Virus record (IMG/VR): IMGVR_UViG_3300003323_000724
Span: 1-64,000 of that record
DNA length: 64,000 nucleotides
Origin: a virus
Strand: one strand, 5' to 3'
Shown here: positions 56,232 to 63,746 of the stretch, in pieces
Layout: every line of letters begins with the position of its first letter
Position numbering within the stretch: position 1 is the first letter of the stretch
Notes under the pieces: model-generated
What the model was told of the DNA's origin: nothing
Database searches by the model: none
What the model saw: the letters and a program-made list of their open reading frames with translations, nothing else
Translations under genes and position numbers: made by a program

Positions 56232-57854
56232 ATGTCCGCCAACACATCCGATCTTGCCAAAGCACTGGCCCGGGTCTACGGCTCACGGGCCGTAGACCGC
56301 CTCGTTTCCACGCCCGTCGCCAGTTCGGACGACATGGCGAAGTACCACGACGATCCGGTGGGGTTCATCCGCGATGCGTTTGGAATAGACCTGACAATGC
56401 CGCAGTTGAACGCGGCATTGGCAATGCCCGGACGAATTAAAATCAATTCAGGGCACGGGTTAGGTAAAACTCTCCTGTGCGCCGCTCTTGCCATTTGGTG
56501 GTACGCGACCCGGAATCCCGGCGTGGTCATCATTACCGCACCCACCAGCCACCACATCACTACGGTTCTGTTTGCTGAAATTAGACTCCTGCTCGCCAAG
56601 TGTCGTATTAAACTGCCCGGGACCCTGTCGCCCAAGGCACCCCTCTTGTACGACTCACCGGAGCACTGGATCGAAGGATTTACGAGTTCATCGGGGGAAG
56701 GTTTCCAAGGTCGTCACCGCGCGAGCATGTTTTTCATCTTTGACGAGTGCGAAGACGTAGACGCGGTATATTGGCAAACTACCGAAACGATGTACAAGGA
56801 CGGAGAAGACCATGCTTGGCTTACCGTTGGTAATCCATTAACAACGTCTTCGCAAAGCTACCTTGAAGACTTGGCCGAACGGGAGGACGGAACGCCGAAA
56901 TGGAAGCAGTACGTATTGTCCTCGATGGATCACCCCAACATCATCGCTCAACTCAATGGTGAACCACCGCCGATACCCAACGCGGTTACGCTTCACCAAG
57001 TTAACCAGTGGGTCAAGGACTGGACCGATCCGGTTCAATTTGGCGACATCAAGCCATTGGACTTCGAGTGGCCCGTAGGATCACAGAAGTGGCGCAGACC
57101 ATCCCCGATCTTTAAGGGCCGCGTTCTCGGCATTCGACCGACGGAAGGGGTTGATACGGTTTGGGGCGCCGTTGTGTGGCAAATGGCCACGACACGAACT
57201 GCTAACCCCTCCGCTTGTTGGTGGGGCGAATACGGTATTACAATTGGTGTGGACGTTGCTATGTTCGGGGACGATTCAACGGCCATTCACCTTCGCAGTG
57301 GTCCGATGAGTTTGCTGCACGAGGAACACAACGGCTGGACACCTCAGCAAACGGCCGGTCGTCTGAAGGACTTGTGCGTTGAGTACGCTGACGTTTACAA
57401 CTCGTGGGCGGTGATCCCCACTCGTCCGCGACTGGAACCGTCTGACGTTAGCGTAGTTATCGAAGTGGATGGGTACGGGTATTCGGTACTGTCACACTGT
57501 GACGGGTTTGGTAACTGGTCCGGGTTTAAGGCCGGGGAAGCATCGACCGCTTTGGACCATAAGGGCCAGCCCCGGTACACGAAAAGACGGAGCGAGATGT
57601 GGTTCACCGGTAAGGAAAAGGCTATGGGGGGCCAAATGGACCTGTCGTACTTACCCCAAGACGTGTTGCAGAAACTTCGACTGGAACTGATGTCGTCCAT
57701 GTATTGGGCGACATCATCGGGGGCAATTCAGGTCGAAGAGAAAGTGGACATCAAGAAGCGGCTGAAAAAGTCCCCAGACGGGGCCGACGCACTGCTAGTT
57801 TGCTACGCGGACGTAACTTCGGATCTTCCAATGGCGATAATCAGGGGGGAGTAG
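56232..57854 (+). CDS. terL: Terminase large subunit
   Basis: 540 residues. Walker A SGHGLGKT (73-80), Walker B FFIFDECEDV, and the C-terminal nuclease with GVDVAMFGDDST (first Asp), VIEVDGYGYSVL and SPDGADALLVCYAD (last Asp). The ATPase drives DNA into the capsid and the RNase H-fold nuclease cuts concatemers. N-terminal about 45 residues are an extension. Starts two bases after the giant gene. Confidence 0.9.
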   Translation: MSANTSDLAKALARVYGSRAVDRLVSTPVASSDDMAKYHDDPVGFIRDAFGIDLTMPQLNAALAMPGRIKINSGHGLGKTLLCAALAIWWYATRNPGVVIITAPTSHHITTVLFAEIRLLLAKCRIKLPGTLSPKAPLLYDSPEHWIEGFTSSSGEGFQGRHRASMFFIFDECEDVDAVYWQTTETMYKDGEDHAWLTVGNPLTTSSQSYLEDLAEREDGTPKWKQYVLSSMDHPNIIAQLNGEPPPIPNAVTLHQVNQWVKDWTDPVQFGDIKPLDFEWPVGSQKWRRPSPIFKGRVLGIRPTEGVDTVWGAVVWQMATTRTANPSACWWGEYGITIGVDVAMFGDDSTAIHLRSGPMSLLHEEHNGWTPQQTAGRLKDLCVEYADVYNSWAVIPTRPRLEPSDVSVVIEVDGYGYSVLSHCDGFGNWSGFKAGEASTALDHKGQPRYTKRRSEMWFTGKEKAMGGQMDLSYLPQDVLQKLRLELMSSMYWATSSGAIQVEEKVDIKKRLKKSPDGADALLVCYADVTSDLPMAIIRGE

Positions 57855-58002
57855 GGCTTCCCGGTGGTACCACCGGAGCGGGCGGCATCACAATTGGCGG
57901 TGTCGGGTTCACCGGCTCTGGGGAACCGGTGGGATCTTCGGGCTGGGCACCGACGGGGTTGATCCGGTCGTCTAGGACTTCGAGTTGCGGTTTGAAGTTC
58001 AT
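57841..58002 (-). CDS. Small Pro-rich protein with LEVLDDR motif
   Basis: 53 residues on the minus strand: MNFKPQLEVLDDRINPVGAQ, then a Pro-rich tail (PEPVNPTPPIVMPPAPVVPP). The L-E-x-L-x-D-R-x-x-P stretch is the motif that opens many Gemmataceae surface proteins, which makes this a host-lineage marker. Its ATG overlaps the preceding stop (TAATG), and its 3' end overlaps terL by 14 bases. Confidence 0.6.
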   Translation of the reverse strand: MNFKPQLEVLDDRINPVGAQPEDPTGSPEPVNPTPPIVMPPAPVVPPGSPTPP

Positions 58003-58220
58003 TAGGAATTTGAAGTATTCGTTGTGATTGATTTAGCGTTGACGCAGACCAGTTTGGCCTTTGTCGCTTCCAACAATTGACTAGTGTATCGCCGCAGATC
58101 AGCGACATCCTGAGAGGTAATTAGCTCAGGATGATTAAGCAATTCGGCGATCCGCCTATCGCCGCCGAGCAAAACAATAGTGTCGTGGAGACAATGCAGA
58201 ACTTCCGTCATCAATTTCAC
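58002..58220 (-). CDS. Hypothetical protein, 72 aa
   Basis: MKLMTEVLHCLHDTIVLLGG and ELITSQDVADLRRYTSQLLE: small helical protein driven by the promoter copy at 58255. Coupled to the next gene. Confidence 0.6.
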   Translation of the reverse strand: MKLMTEVLHCLHDTIVLLGGDRRIAELLNHPELITSQDVADLRRYTSQLLEATKAKLVCVNAKSITTNTSNS

Positions 58221-58254
58221 TTTTTACTCCTCCCGTGGTTTCGGTTGACACCCA

Positions 58255-58282
58255 ACTATGCCACACGGATCACGGTAGTCAA
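58255..58282 (-). promoter_or_regulatory. Copy of the repeated phage promoter
   Basis: Minus strand TTGACT, 16 bases ending CCGTGTGG, CATAGT, TGGGTGTC. Confidence 0.8.
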
Positions 58283-58297
58283 ATGAAGTGGGAGGAA

Positions 58298-58621
58298 TTA
58301 CCTCCCTAGTGCTTTGGCTATCGCTTCCCGGGCGGCTTTTCGGTTCTTGTTAATCCACGCTAACAACTGTGGAATGTCGAACTCTTCACCGTCAACAAAA
58401 CCCTGATCCCACAACTGACATGCGGCCAGCAGTTCGGGAGCCGCAGCCATCAGTTGGAACTTACGCTCCACGTCTTCGGGAACCCCATCCTTTTCGAGAA
58501 AGTCCAAACTGTAAGCAAATGAATCACAATCGTCGTTCTCGTGCGGTCCGATTCCCAGACTGACCCGATCCCCGTAGTCTTCTGGGGTGCTGTGGTGGTT
58601 GATGTGCCACTTCTCGTTCAT
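58298..58621 (-). CDS. Hypothetical protein, 107 aa
   Basis: HHSTPEDYGDRVSLGIGPHE, DCDSFAYSLDFLEKDGVPED, LLAWINKNRKAAREAIAKAL. The middle (MAAAPELLAACQLW) resembles a common phage signature 'mAaAPeLLaAl'. Last gene of the leftward operon starting at 60288. Confidence 0.65.
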   Translation of the reverse strand: MNEKWHINHHSTPEDYGDRVSLGIGPHENDDCDSFAYSLDFLEKDGVPEDVERKFQLMAAAPELLAACQLWDQGFVDGEEFDIPQLLAWINKNRKAAREAIAKALGR

Positions 58622-58869
58622 TTCGCTTCTCCCTGATCGCGTCTGATCTTTTCCATCGCGGTCTTCACGGCTTGGTCCTTCTCCGCGTCAGTGGAATCGT
58701 TGAACGCGGACGCCAGCAGCTTCTTCATCGCGTCCTTGGTGTCCTGTGGCATTTTCTTGAACCAACAGGTCGAACACAATCCGCTTTCACCCTCTTTGAT
58801 GCTGTGAAGCACCCGATTGCATTGCGGGACCGTACACCGATCGTGAACCACGATCGTTCGAGTTGCCAT
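58618..58869 (-). CDS. Hypothetical zinc-finger protein, 83 aa
   Basis: DRCTVPQCNRVLHSIKEGES then LCSTCWFKKMP: Cys pairs of a zinc finger. C-terminus helical and charged. ATGA overlap with the next gene. Confidence 0.6.
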   Translation of the reverse strand: MATRTIVVHDRCTVPQCNRVLHSIKEGESGLCSTCWFKKMPQDTKDAMKKLLASAFNDSTDAEKDQAVKTAMEKIRRDQGEAK

Positions 58870-59192
58870 TACTTCTTCCCCTCAATCTGTTCCAAGAGCT
58901 GTTTCGCCTGATGATACGTTGCCATTACCTGAGCGTGCGACCCGTCTACGGCATCGATGAACTGTCGGAGCATGACGATTACCATTATCTTTTCAGCGTT
59001 CGGAAGACCTAACGGTTCGTAAATGATGGCTTTTTGCGTCATCCGGTACGAAAAAGCTTCGGTCAGCGATTTGCACAGCCAGAAGTCATTCCGTGAAGCG
59101 AACGCAATGTACCGTGCCGGAATGATAACCCCACTCGGTTTGATCTCTTCGTTGACCTTCTCGGACCAGTACCCAAATTCATCGTCTTCCAT
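58869..59192 (-). CDS. Hypothetical protein, 107 aa
   Basis: ATG 59192 (GGAG upstream) replaces a longer frame. EDDEFGYWSEKVNEEIKPSG, ARYIAFASRNDFWLCKSLTE, QAKQLLEQIEGKK. No family recognised. Confidence 0.6.
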   Translation of the reverse strand: MEDDEFGYWSEKVNEEIKPSGVIIPARYIAFASRNDFWLCKSLTEAFSYRMTQKAIIYEPLGLPNAEKIMVIVMLRQFIDAVDGSHAQVMATYHQAKQLLEQIEGKK

Positions 59193-59467
59193 TATTTCTC
59201 CTCCCCGTTGAACCCTTCCCAGTCGATCTGGTCCGGGCTGGTGATCTTTACCGTGTCCAGGGCGAAATCGGCTACCCACAGACTTTTGGTGGGGTCCGAT
59301 TCGCCACGCTTGAATTTAGCGAGCGCGGCCGTCCGCTCTGGTCCATACGTTTCCTTCCTGTCGTATACTGAGTTCCACGGTGAAACGCAGTCAGCGGGCA
59401 TCACAAGAACGCGGCTGTGGTGACACTTGATACCGTTTCCAACTGTTCGAGAATGGGGCCAGTTCAT
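59192..59467 (-). CDS. Hypothetical protein, 91 aa
   Basis: SVYDRKETYGPERTAALAKF, ESDPTKSLWVADFALDTVKI. Overlaps both neighbours. No family recognised. Confidence 0.55.
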   Translation of the reverse strand: MNWPHSRTVGNGIKCHHSRVLVMPADCVSPWNSVYDRKETYGPERTAALAKFKRGESDPTKSLWVADFALDTVKITSPDQIDWEGFNGEEK

Positions 59468-59850
59468 TGCGAGACCTCAACTGGAATGAGTGATTGGAGT
59501 TGTTCACCGATAGTGCAGATTTGCAATGCCATTCCTAGCCAAGAGTTCCAATGATCTTGGATGTTTCCATCTCGCCTTCTCTTAAGATCGGTCATGGCGT
59601 AATCCGTAGCGTGTCCCCAGTACCCATAGGCAACTTTTATGTGCAGATCCGAACCACGTCTTCTGTCTCTTTTCTCCCTTTCGTCTTCGAGCCAGTCCGC
59701 CAAAGCGTGCCGGATCTGCTCGTAAGCCTCTGCCGCTTCGCACTCTAATTCATCCCGGACGTAATCCAAGGCCGCTTGGGACAGCATCGGGTGTTCCGGG
59801 TGCATGAGCATTTCAGCGGCACGGACGGCTGCGGGGTGAATGGTCACCAT
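59464..59850 (-). CDS. MPPAIA-like paralogue, 128 aa
   Basis: HPAAVRAAEMLMHPEHPMLS, AALDYVRDELECEAAEAYEQ share the order of the genes at 2411 and 48044 (an A-rich helix, a Pro turn, 'A..yv.deLgc'). The remainder differs. Function unknown. Confidence 0.6.
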   Translation of the reverse strand: MVTIHPAAVRAAEMLMHPEHPMLSQAALDYVRDELECEAAEAYEQIRHALADWLEDEREKRDRRRGSDLHIKVAYGYWGHATDYAMTDLKRRRDGNIQDHWNSWLGMALQICTIGEQLQSLIPVEVSQ

Positions 59851-60101
59851 GAGACCTCCGTGTCGGACGTTCCCGCAGTAATCTCAAATCCTGCGGCACT
59901 GAGTTGCCTTAATGCTTCTTGACGAGCGTTATCGGGTATGGGGGTGCGAACGTTGCCCAAGTCGCTGGCGTAAACAGCCGACAGTCCTTTTTCGGCCGCG
60001 CGTTTGATTCCTTCGTACCACAGCTCTAGGACGATTCGCACTTTGACCGGATCGGCCGCGTTAACTTTGTCTGTGATGTTGCGGGCATCTTGAGCTGTCA
60101 T
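59844..60101 (-). CDS. Hypothetical protein, 85 aa
   Basis: VRIVLELWYEGIKRAAEKGL, RQEALRQLSAAGFEITAG. Helical. Overlaps its neighbour by 7 bases. Confidence 0.55.
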   Translation of the reverse strand: MTAQDARNITDKVNAADPVKVRIVLELWYEGIKRAAEKGLSAVYASDLGNVRTPIPDNARQEALRQLSAAGFEITAGTSDTEVSW

Positions 60102-60102
60102 C

Positions 60103-60288
60103 TCACTTCCCTCCGTTAAGGATTCGGTCCACTAGTTCGAGCACGTCAAAGGGACCGGCCGCTTCCAGTTCCCGGACGATCCCGACGATTTGGAGCCGCT
60201 CGGCCGTCGTAGCGTGCTTCCGAACGTCCTCGATCAGCCGGTCCGTCTCGGTGCGGATCTGGGCGACGATTTCAGGTGACGCGAACAT
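60103..60288 (-). CDS. Hypothetical protein, 61 aa
   Basis: The start is ATG 60288 because the promoter copy at 60317-60344 would lie inside any longer version. MFASPEIVAQIRTETDRLIE, KHATTAERLQIVGIVRELEA: two helices. First gene of the leftward operon. Confidence 0.6.
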   Translation of the reverse strand: MFASPEIVAQIRTETDRLIEDVRKHATTAERLQIVGIVRELEAAGPFDVLELVDRILNGGK

Positions 60289-60316
60289 TCGTTGTCTCCA
60301 GTTTCGGACGCACACA

Positions 60317-60344
60317 ACTATGCACCACGATCGGGGAGAGTCAA
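60317..60344 (-). promoter_or_regulatory. Copy of the repeated phage promoter
   Basis: Minus strand TTGACT, 16 bases ending CGTGGTG, CATAGT, TGTGTGC. Back to back with the copy at 60360. Confidence 0.75.
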
Positions 60345-60359
60345 ATTCGATTTCCCGAT

Positions 60360-60387
60360 TTGACTTCTCGGAACCGCGTGGCATATT
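60360..60387 (+). promoter_or_regulatory. Copy of the repeated phage promoter
   Basis: TTGACT, 16 bases ending CGCGTGG, CATATT, TGAGAACC. Drives the rightward genes from 60415. Confidence 0.75.
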
Positions 60388-60414
60388 TGAGAACCACTAA
60401 CGGGAGGACTGTGA

Positions 60415-60618
60415 ATGGGAAATTGCGTGCTGACCGGAATGTACAAAGACGAACAGCCGGAACAGGTAACGTGGTGCGGCCGGAACGCGGGCAAACAAGA
60501 GTGGTTGTTCCAGTCTGCTTCACATGTTGCACTGAACGCTCGGAATCGCGGCAGCGTTTCTCCGTGTCGTAAGTGTATTGAGTCAATTATCAAAGCACTC
60601 CGAAAGGAGTTGAAATGA
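60415..60618 (+). CDS. Hypothetical protein, 67 aa
   Basis: GGGAGG upstream. MGNCVLTGMYKDEQPEQVTW, CGRNAGKQEW, CRKCIESIIKALRKELK. Four cysteines could bind zinc. Confidence 0.6.
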   Translation: MGNCVLTGMYKDEQPEQVTWCGRNAGKQEWLFQSASHVALNARNRGSVSPCRKCIESIIKALRKELK

Positions 60619-60854
60619 CGCAAGCCGACCGAGCAATGTACGACGCCGGCAACGTATTTTGCGAAACGCGCAAAGCACTGGTGGATTTGGCAACCAAGAA
60701 GGGCATCAAGGACCGAGTGGTTTTTATGGTTGGCCGTGTCGCGTGGTACATCGACCCACCGAAGTCCGCCCGGAACTACGAGCACGACAACGGATTAGAC
60801 GGATGGGTAATCAGCTTCGGTTCTCGGCCGGAAGAGATCGAGGTGATCGAATGA
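60615..60854 (+). CDS. Hypothetical protein, 79 aa
   Basis: ATGA overlap. MTQADRAMYDAGNVFCETRK, RVVFMVGRVAWYIDPPKSAR. No family recognised. Confidence 0.55.
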   Translation: MTQADRAMYDAGNVFCETRKALVDLATKKGIKDRVVFMVGRVAWYIDPPKSARNYEHDNGLDGWVISFGSRPEEIEVIE

Positions 60855-61456
60855 GTGTGCTCAAAGGATTAATGCGGAACATCTGCGAAAACCCGTTCGA
60901 TGACAACGCTCGGCTCGTACTGGCCGATTACTTCGATGAGAACGGAAAGCAATGGCACGCGGATCTGATTCGGTTGCAACTGCGAAAACCTAGTTTCCAA
61001 GAGGTTTACGATTTTGCAAAGGGACTGGGGACGAATCCAGAACCGAACCGAGAGTTCGGGGCATTTTACTTTGCCGAACTGGGGTGGATGTCTTCTCCCC
61101 TGCACCACTCGCACATTGTCAGCCGGGGTTTAATTGGGGGCATTCACACCGATACCAACACATTCCTTCGGTCCCCCGAGTTGGTTTTCACTAAGAACCC
61201 GATAGTTCACGTAGTGTTCCAAGACGTTTGGCCGTACATGGGTAGCGGTTCCCCCCAACTGCGAAGGACGACCAAACCAAAACCAATCGGCAGTCAAACT
61301 TCTTCGGTTCCTGCTGTGATTTATGATCGACTGCCGAAAGGACGTAACAGGTTCCGAACGCGACAAGACGTGACTCGGCTCCTTAGTCGGACCGCTGTGG
61401 ATTACGGGCGAGAACGAGCGGGGCTGCCAAAACTGAACTGGGAGGACGAACGGTGA
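60851..61456 (+). CDS. TIGR02996 protein
   Basis: 201 residues from ATG 60851 (ATGA overlap). LMRNICENPFDDNARLVLAD, YFDENGKQWHADLIRLQLRK. The rest (GFLGGIHTD-like GLIGGIHTDTN, IVHVVFQDVWPYMGSG) follows the usual C-terminal pattern. One of two adjacent members. Confidence 0.75.
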   Translation: MSVLKGLMRNICENPFDDNARLVLADYFDENGKQWHADLIRLQLRKPSFQEVYDFAKGLGTNPEPNREFGAFYFAELGWMSSPLHHSHIVSRGLIGGIHTDTNTFLRSPELVFTKNPIVHVVFQDVWPYMGSGSPQLRRTTKPKPIGSQTSSVPAVIYDRLPKGRNRFRTRQDVTRLLSRTAVDYGRERAGLPKLNWEDER

Positions 61457-62016
61457 GCGACGGGGACGCACTTTTGAAGGCGATACTTGCGAACCGGGAC
61501 GATGACACACCGAGACTGGTGTACGCGGACTGGTTAACTGAGAACGGACAAGAGGCGAGAGCGGAATTCATTCGGGTGCAGGTGGAATTGATGCGTTGGT
61601 TGAAAGAGAACTCAGAAAGCCCCAATCGTGACCCAGACATTTATGGAGCGAGGGAAGGAATTTCTCGCATGAAGCAATTGTGGAACCTTCGAGCTTACCC
61701 ACCCGCACCTAAAGGATTCATTGCTTGTTTGGCCACAGATTATTTTGGATACCTTCCTTCGCACCGAGTGGCAGTTTACCGAAGAGGGTTTCCCCATCAG
61801 ATTTACTGCCCCACTGAAGATTGGTTGGAGTGTGCTGACGTGGTGTTTGGTCAATATCCAATTCAAAAAGTAAATCTAACTACTCACATCCCACTGGGCA
61901 ACCTATTCGATCTGTGCCGAAAGGCAGGATTGGGGGAATACCCCGGGAACCGGATTTCGTTCCATGAAGAGATCCTTGGCGGTATCTGGAAAGGGATCAA
62001 ATTCACACTCCCTTGA
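61453..62016 (+). CDS. TIGR02996 protein
   Basis: 187 residues, GTG start in the previous stop. LLKAILANRDDDTPRLVYAD, WLTENGQEARAEFIRVQVEL is a close consensus match to TIGR02996. The C-terminal half has YRRGFPHQIYCPTEDWLECA, a frequent companion segment. Last gene of the operon. Confidence 0.8.
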   Translation: MSDGDALLKAILANRDDDTPRLVYADWLTENGQEARAEFIRVQVELMRWLKENSESPNRDPDIYGAREGISRMKQLWNLRAYPPAPKGFIACLATDYFGYLPSHRVAVYRRGFPHQIYCPTEDWLECADVVFGQYPIQKVNLTTHIPLGNLFDLCRKAGLGEYPGNRISFHEEILGGIWKGIKFTLP

Positions 62017-62121
62017 GAATAGCCCTAATTTCGCTCAAGATCAATTTTGGCCACTCGGACGTGACGTATCCCTGTTGACGTGTCGATCGATCAACCTGGA
62101 GCATCCTGTGCTAAATAAAAA

Positions 62122-62187
62122 GGGTCCGGATCGCCTACCAAGGTAATCCGAACCCCTACTGCAATGAAGGCCCAACAACGAGTTGGG
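62122..62187 (+). ncRNA. Structured leader upstream of the DUF262 gene
   Basis: Two hairpins in a 206-base gap: GGGTCCGGAT pairs with ATCCGAACCC (one mismatch, 62122-62155), and CCCAAC pairs with GTTGGG around AACGA (62171-62187). They lie 35-100 bases upstream of the DUF262 start. It may be a leader that regulates that gene or a small RNA. Confidence 0.45.
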
Positions 62188-62222
62188 TGAGCTGCAACGG
62201 AATGGTAACAGAGAGGTGAAGG

Positions 62223-62759
62223 ATGGGAAAGTTAACTCGGTTCCAAGACGTGGACCGGTTCACGCGAGACGGGAGTTGGGAATGTGACTACACCCCGGAC
62301 CGTCTAATTAAGCAAATCGATGATTGGGTGGGAGAAGAGAAACTAAATATGGACCCGGACTTCCAACGGGGACACGTTTGGACCGCGAAACAACAAACGG
62401 CCTACATCGAGTTCTACCTTCGCGGCGGGAAAACCGCTCGGGTGATCTACTTCAACAACCCAACCTGGAACCGAGACTGTGACGACTATCGAGATTTCGT
62501 AATCGTTGATGGTCTCCAACGGGTGACCGCGTTTCGGACGTTCATCGAGAATCGAATCAAGGTGTTCGGGAGCTATTACCGAGAGTACACGGACAGTTTC
62601 CGAATGGGACTGAACACGGTGCGGCTGAACGTGAACGATCTGAAGACCCGGGCCGAGGTGCTTCAGTGGTACTTGGATTTCAACACCGGTGGCGTGGTCC
62701 ACACGGACGCGGAGATCCAACGGGTTCGGAAACTGCTCGAAGCGGAGAAGGTCAAATGA
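62223..62759 (+). CDS. DUF262-like (GmrS/ParB-fold) protein
   Basis: 178 residues. MDPDFQRGHVWTAKQQTAYI, EFYLRGGKTARVIYFNNPTW, VIVDGLQRVTAFRTFI and LQWYLDFNTGGVVHTD match the N-terminal DUF262 domain (pattern 'DP.FQRg.VW......yIe..l.g' and 'D-G-x-Q-R'). In GmrSD enzymes this ParB-like fold hydrolyses nucleotides to drive cleavage of modified DNA; here there is no nuclease half. Phages often carry the domain alone. Role unknown. Confidence 0.75.
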   Translation: MGKLTRFQDVDRFTRDGSWECDYTPDRLIKQIDDWVGEEKLNMDPDFQRGHVWTAKQQTAYIEFYLRGGKTARVIYFNNPTWNRDCDDYRDFVIVDGLQRVTAFRTFIENRIKVFGSYYREYTDSFRMGLNTVRLNVNDLKTRAEVLQWYLDFNTGGVVHTDAEIQRVRKLLEAEKVK

Positions 62760-62935
62760 ACAAGACGGCAGATTGCTACCGGTGCGGGGAACCGTCCGAG
62801 AACCCGGGCGAATCTTGGATGGGCGGTAAGGACAGCATGGAACCGGTTGTGGTGTGCGGAATGTGTTTTCAGTTGTCTATGATCGATCCGGACGAGTTCT
62901 GGCGAGTGATTCGAGAAAAGGAGGACAAGGAATGA
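62756..62935 (+). CDS. Small zinc-finger protein, 59 aa
   Basis: ATGA overlap. DCYRCGEPSENPGES and VVCGMCFQLSM form a four-Cys zinc site. Acidic C-terminus. Confidence 0.6.
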   Translation: MNKTADCYRCGEPSENPGESWMGGKDSMEPVVVCGMCFQLSMIDPDEFWRVIREKEDKE

Positions 62936-63147
62936 CGGATTTGAAGTGGACTAAAGATATGCCCCGGAAGCCGGGATTTTATTGGATGTCCAAATTCCCT
63001 CATGACGATCCGGAGATTGTGGAAATTGATGTTTACGAGGGGCGAGCGTTCCGCGTGTGGTTGCGAGGTAACTACTACCCTTTGGACGATGTTGGTTTGG
63101 AGTGGGTGTGGTGTGGCCCGTTAACCGTTCCGGAGGGGCTGAAGTGA
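62932..63147 (+). CDS. Conserved phage protein with GFYW motif
   Basis: 71 residues. LKWTKDMPRKPGFYWMS, then a strand-rich middle and LEWVWCGPLTVPEG. The pattern 'W..dmP..pGfYW...' and '...W.GPi..P' recurs in many phages. Function unknown. Confidence 0.7.
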   Translation: MTDLKWTKDMPRKPGFYWMSKFPHDDPEIVEIDVYEGRAFRVWLRGNYYPLDDVGLEWVWCGPLTVPEGLK

Positions 63148-63470
63148 CGGAGCAAGAAATGCGGCAACTGGACGCGGAGATCCACACCAAGGTGTTCGGG
63201 AAGTTGGCAGGACATACCTATCATTGGACGGACGATTTGGTTTTCGAGCCACCGGAGGATCTTCCTAGGTACTCAACGAATTTGGTCGATGCGTGGAAGG
63301 TTGTGGACAAACTGACGGATAACTACGGGTTTTGTTTGGACTCTGGAATCCAACCGGACAAGTGGCAGGCGACCTTTACTCACTTTCCGCACATGTTGGA
63401 CGAGACAGGAAACACGCCGGCGGAAGCGATCTGCCGGGCCGCACTGCTAGTTGTCGGGAATCGGGTTTGA
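63144..63470 (+). CDS. Phage ABA-sandwich domain protein
   Basis: 108 residues, GTG start in the previous stop. MRQLDAEIHTKVFGKLAG, LPRYSTNLVDAWKVVDKLTD, TFTHFPHM, TPAEAICRAALLVVGN match the Phage ABA-sandwich family (PF18066): 'vae.vmgw', 'pyStd...aw.v', 'A..aicrAaL'. A common phage protein of unknown role. Confidence 0.75.
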   Translation: MTEQEMRQLDAEIHTKVFGKLAGHTYHWTDDLVFEPPEDLPRYSTNLVDAWKVVDKLTDNYGFCLDSGIQPDKWQATFTHFPHMLDETGNTPAEAICRAALLVVGNRV

Positions 63471-63493
63471 TTGGGTGATTCCGTACCGATTCT

Positions 63494-63521
63494 TTGCATT
63501 CCCGAATCCGTGAGGCATAGT
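63494..63521 (+). promoter_or_regulatory. Copy of the repeated promoter, leaderless type
   Basis: TTGCAT, 16 bases ending CCGTGAGG, CATAGT, TGAGC, then ATG at 63527. As at 47622, the ATG is at the predicted transcription start. Confidence 0.7.
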
Positions 63522-63526
63522 TGAGC

Positions 63527-63745
63527 ATGGAAACACTAGCTAACCGACTAGCTCTATGGACCGGCCTGTTTACATTTGCGTGTCTTGGGGTAATGGCTTG
63601 TGGGATGGAGTTGTTGGGTCGGCACTGGGAAGCTGGAATGATGCTGGGAGCGAATGCAGTTTGTGTGATTCTGATGATGTGGTTTACAGTGGAACACCGA
63701 CTCCAAAAGGGTTGGTGGCCGTGGCAGGATAAACCAGAGGATTGA
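63527..63745 (+). CDS. Small membrane protein, probably leaderless mRNA
   Basis: 72 residues: LWTGLFTFACLGVMACGMEL and AGMMLGANAVCVILMMWF are two membrane helices, then a basic/aromatic tail. ATG 63527 falls on the expected +1 and no RBS is visible. Confidence 0.6.
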   Translation: METLANRLALWTGLFTFACLGVMACGMELLGRHWEAGMMLGANAVCVILMMWFTVEHRLQKGWWPWQDKPED

Positions 63746-63746
63746 G

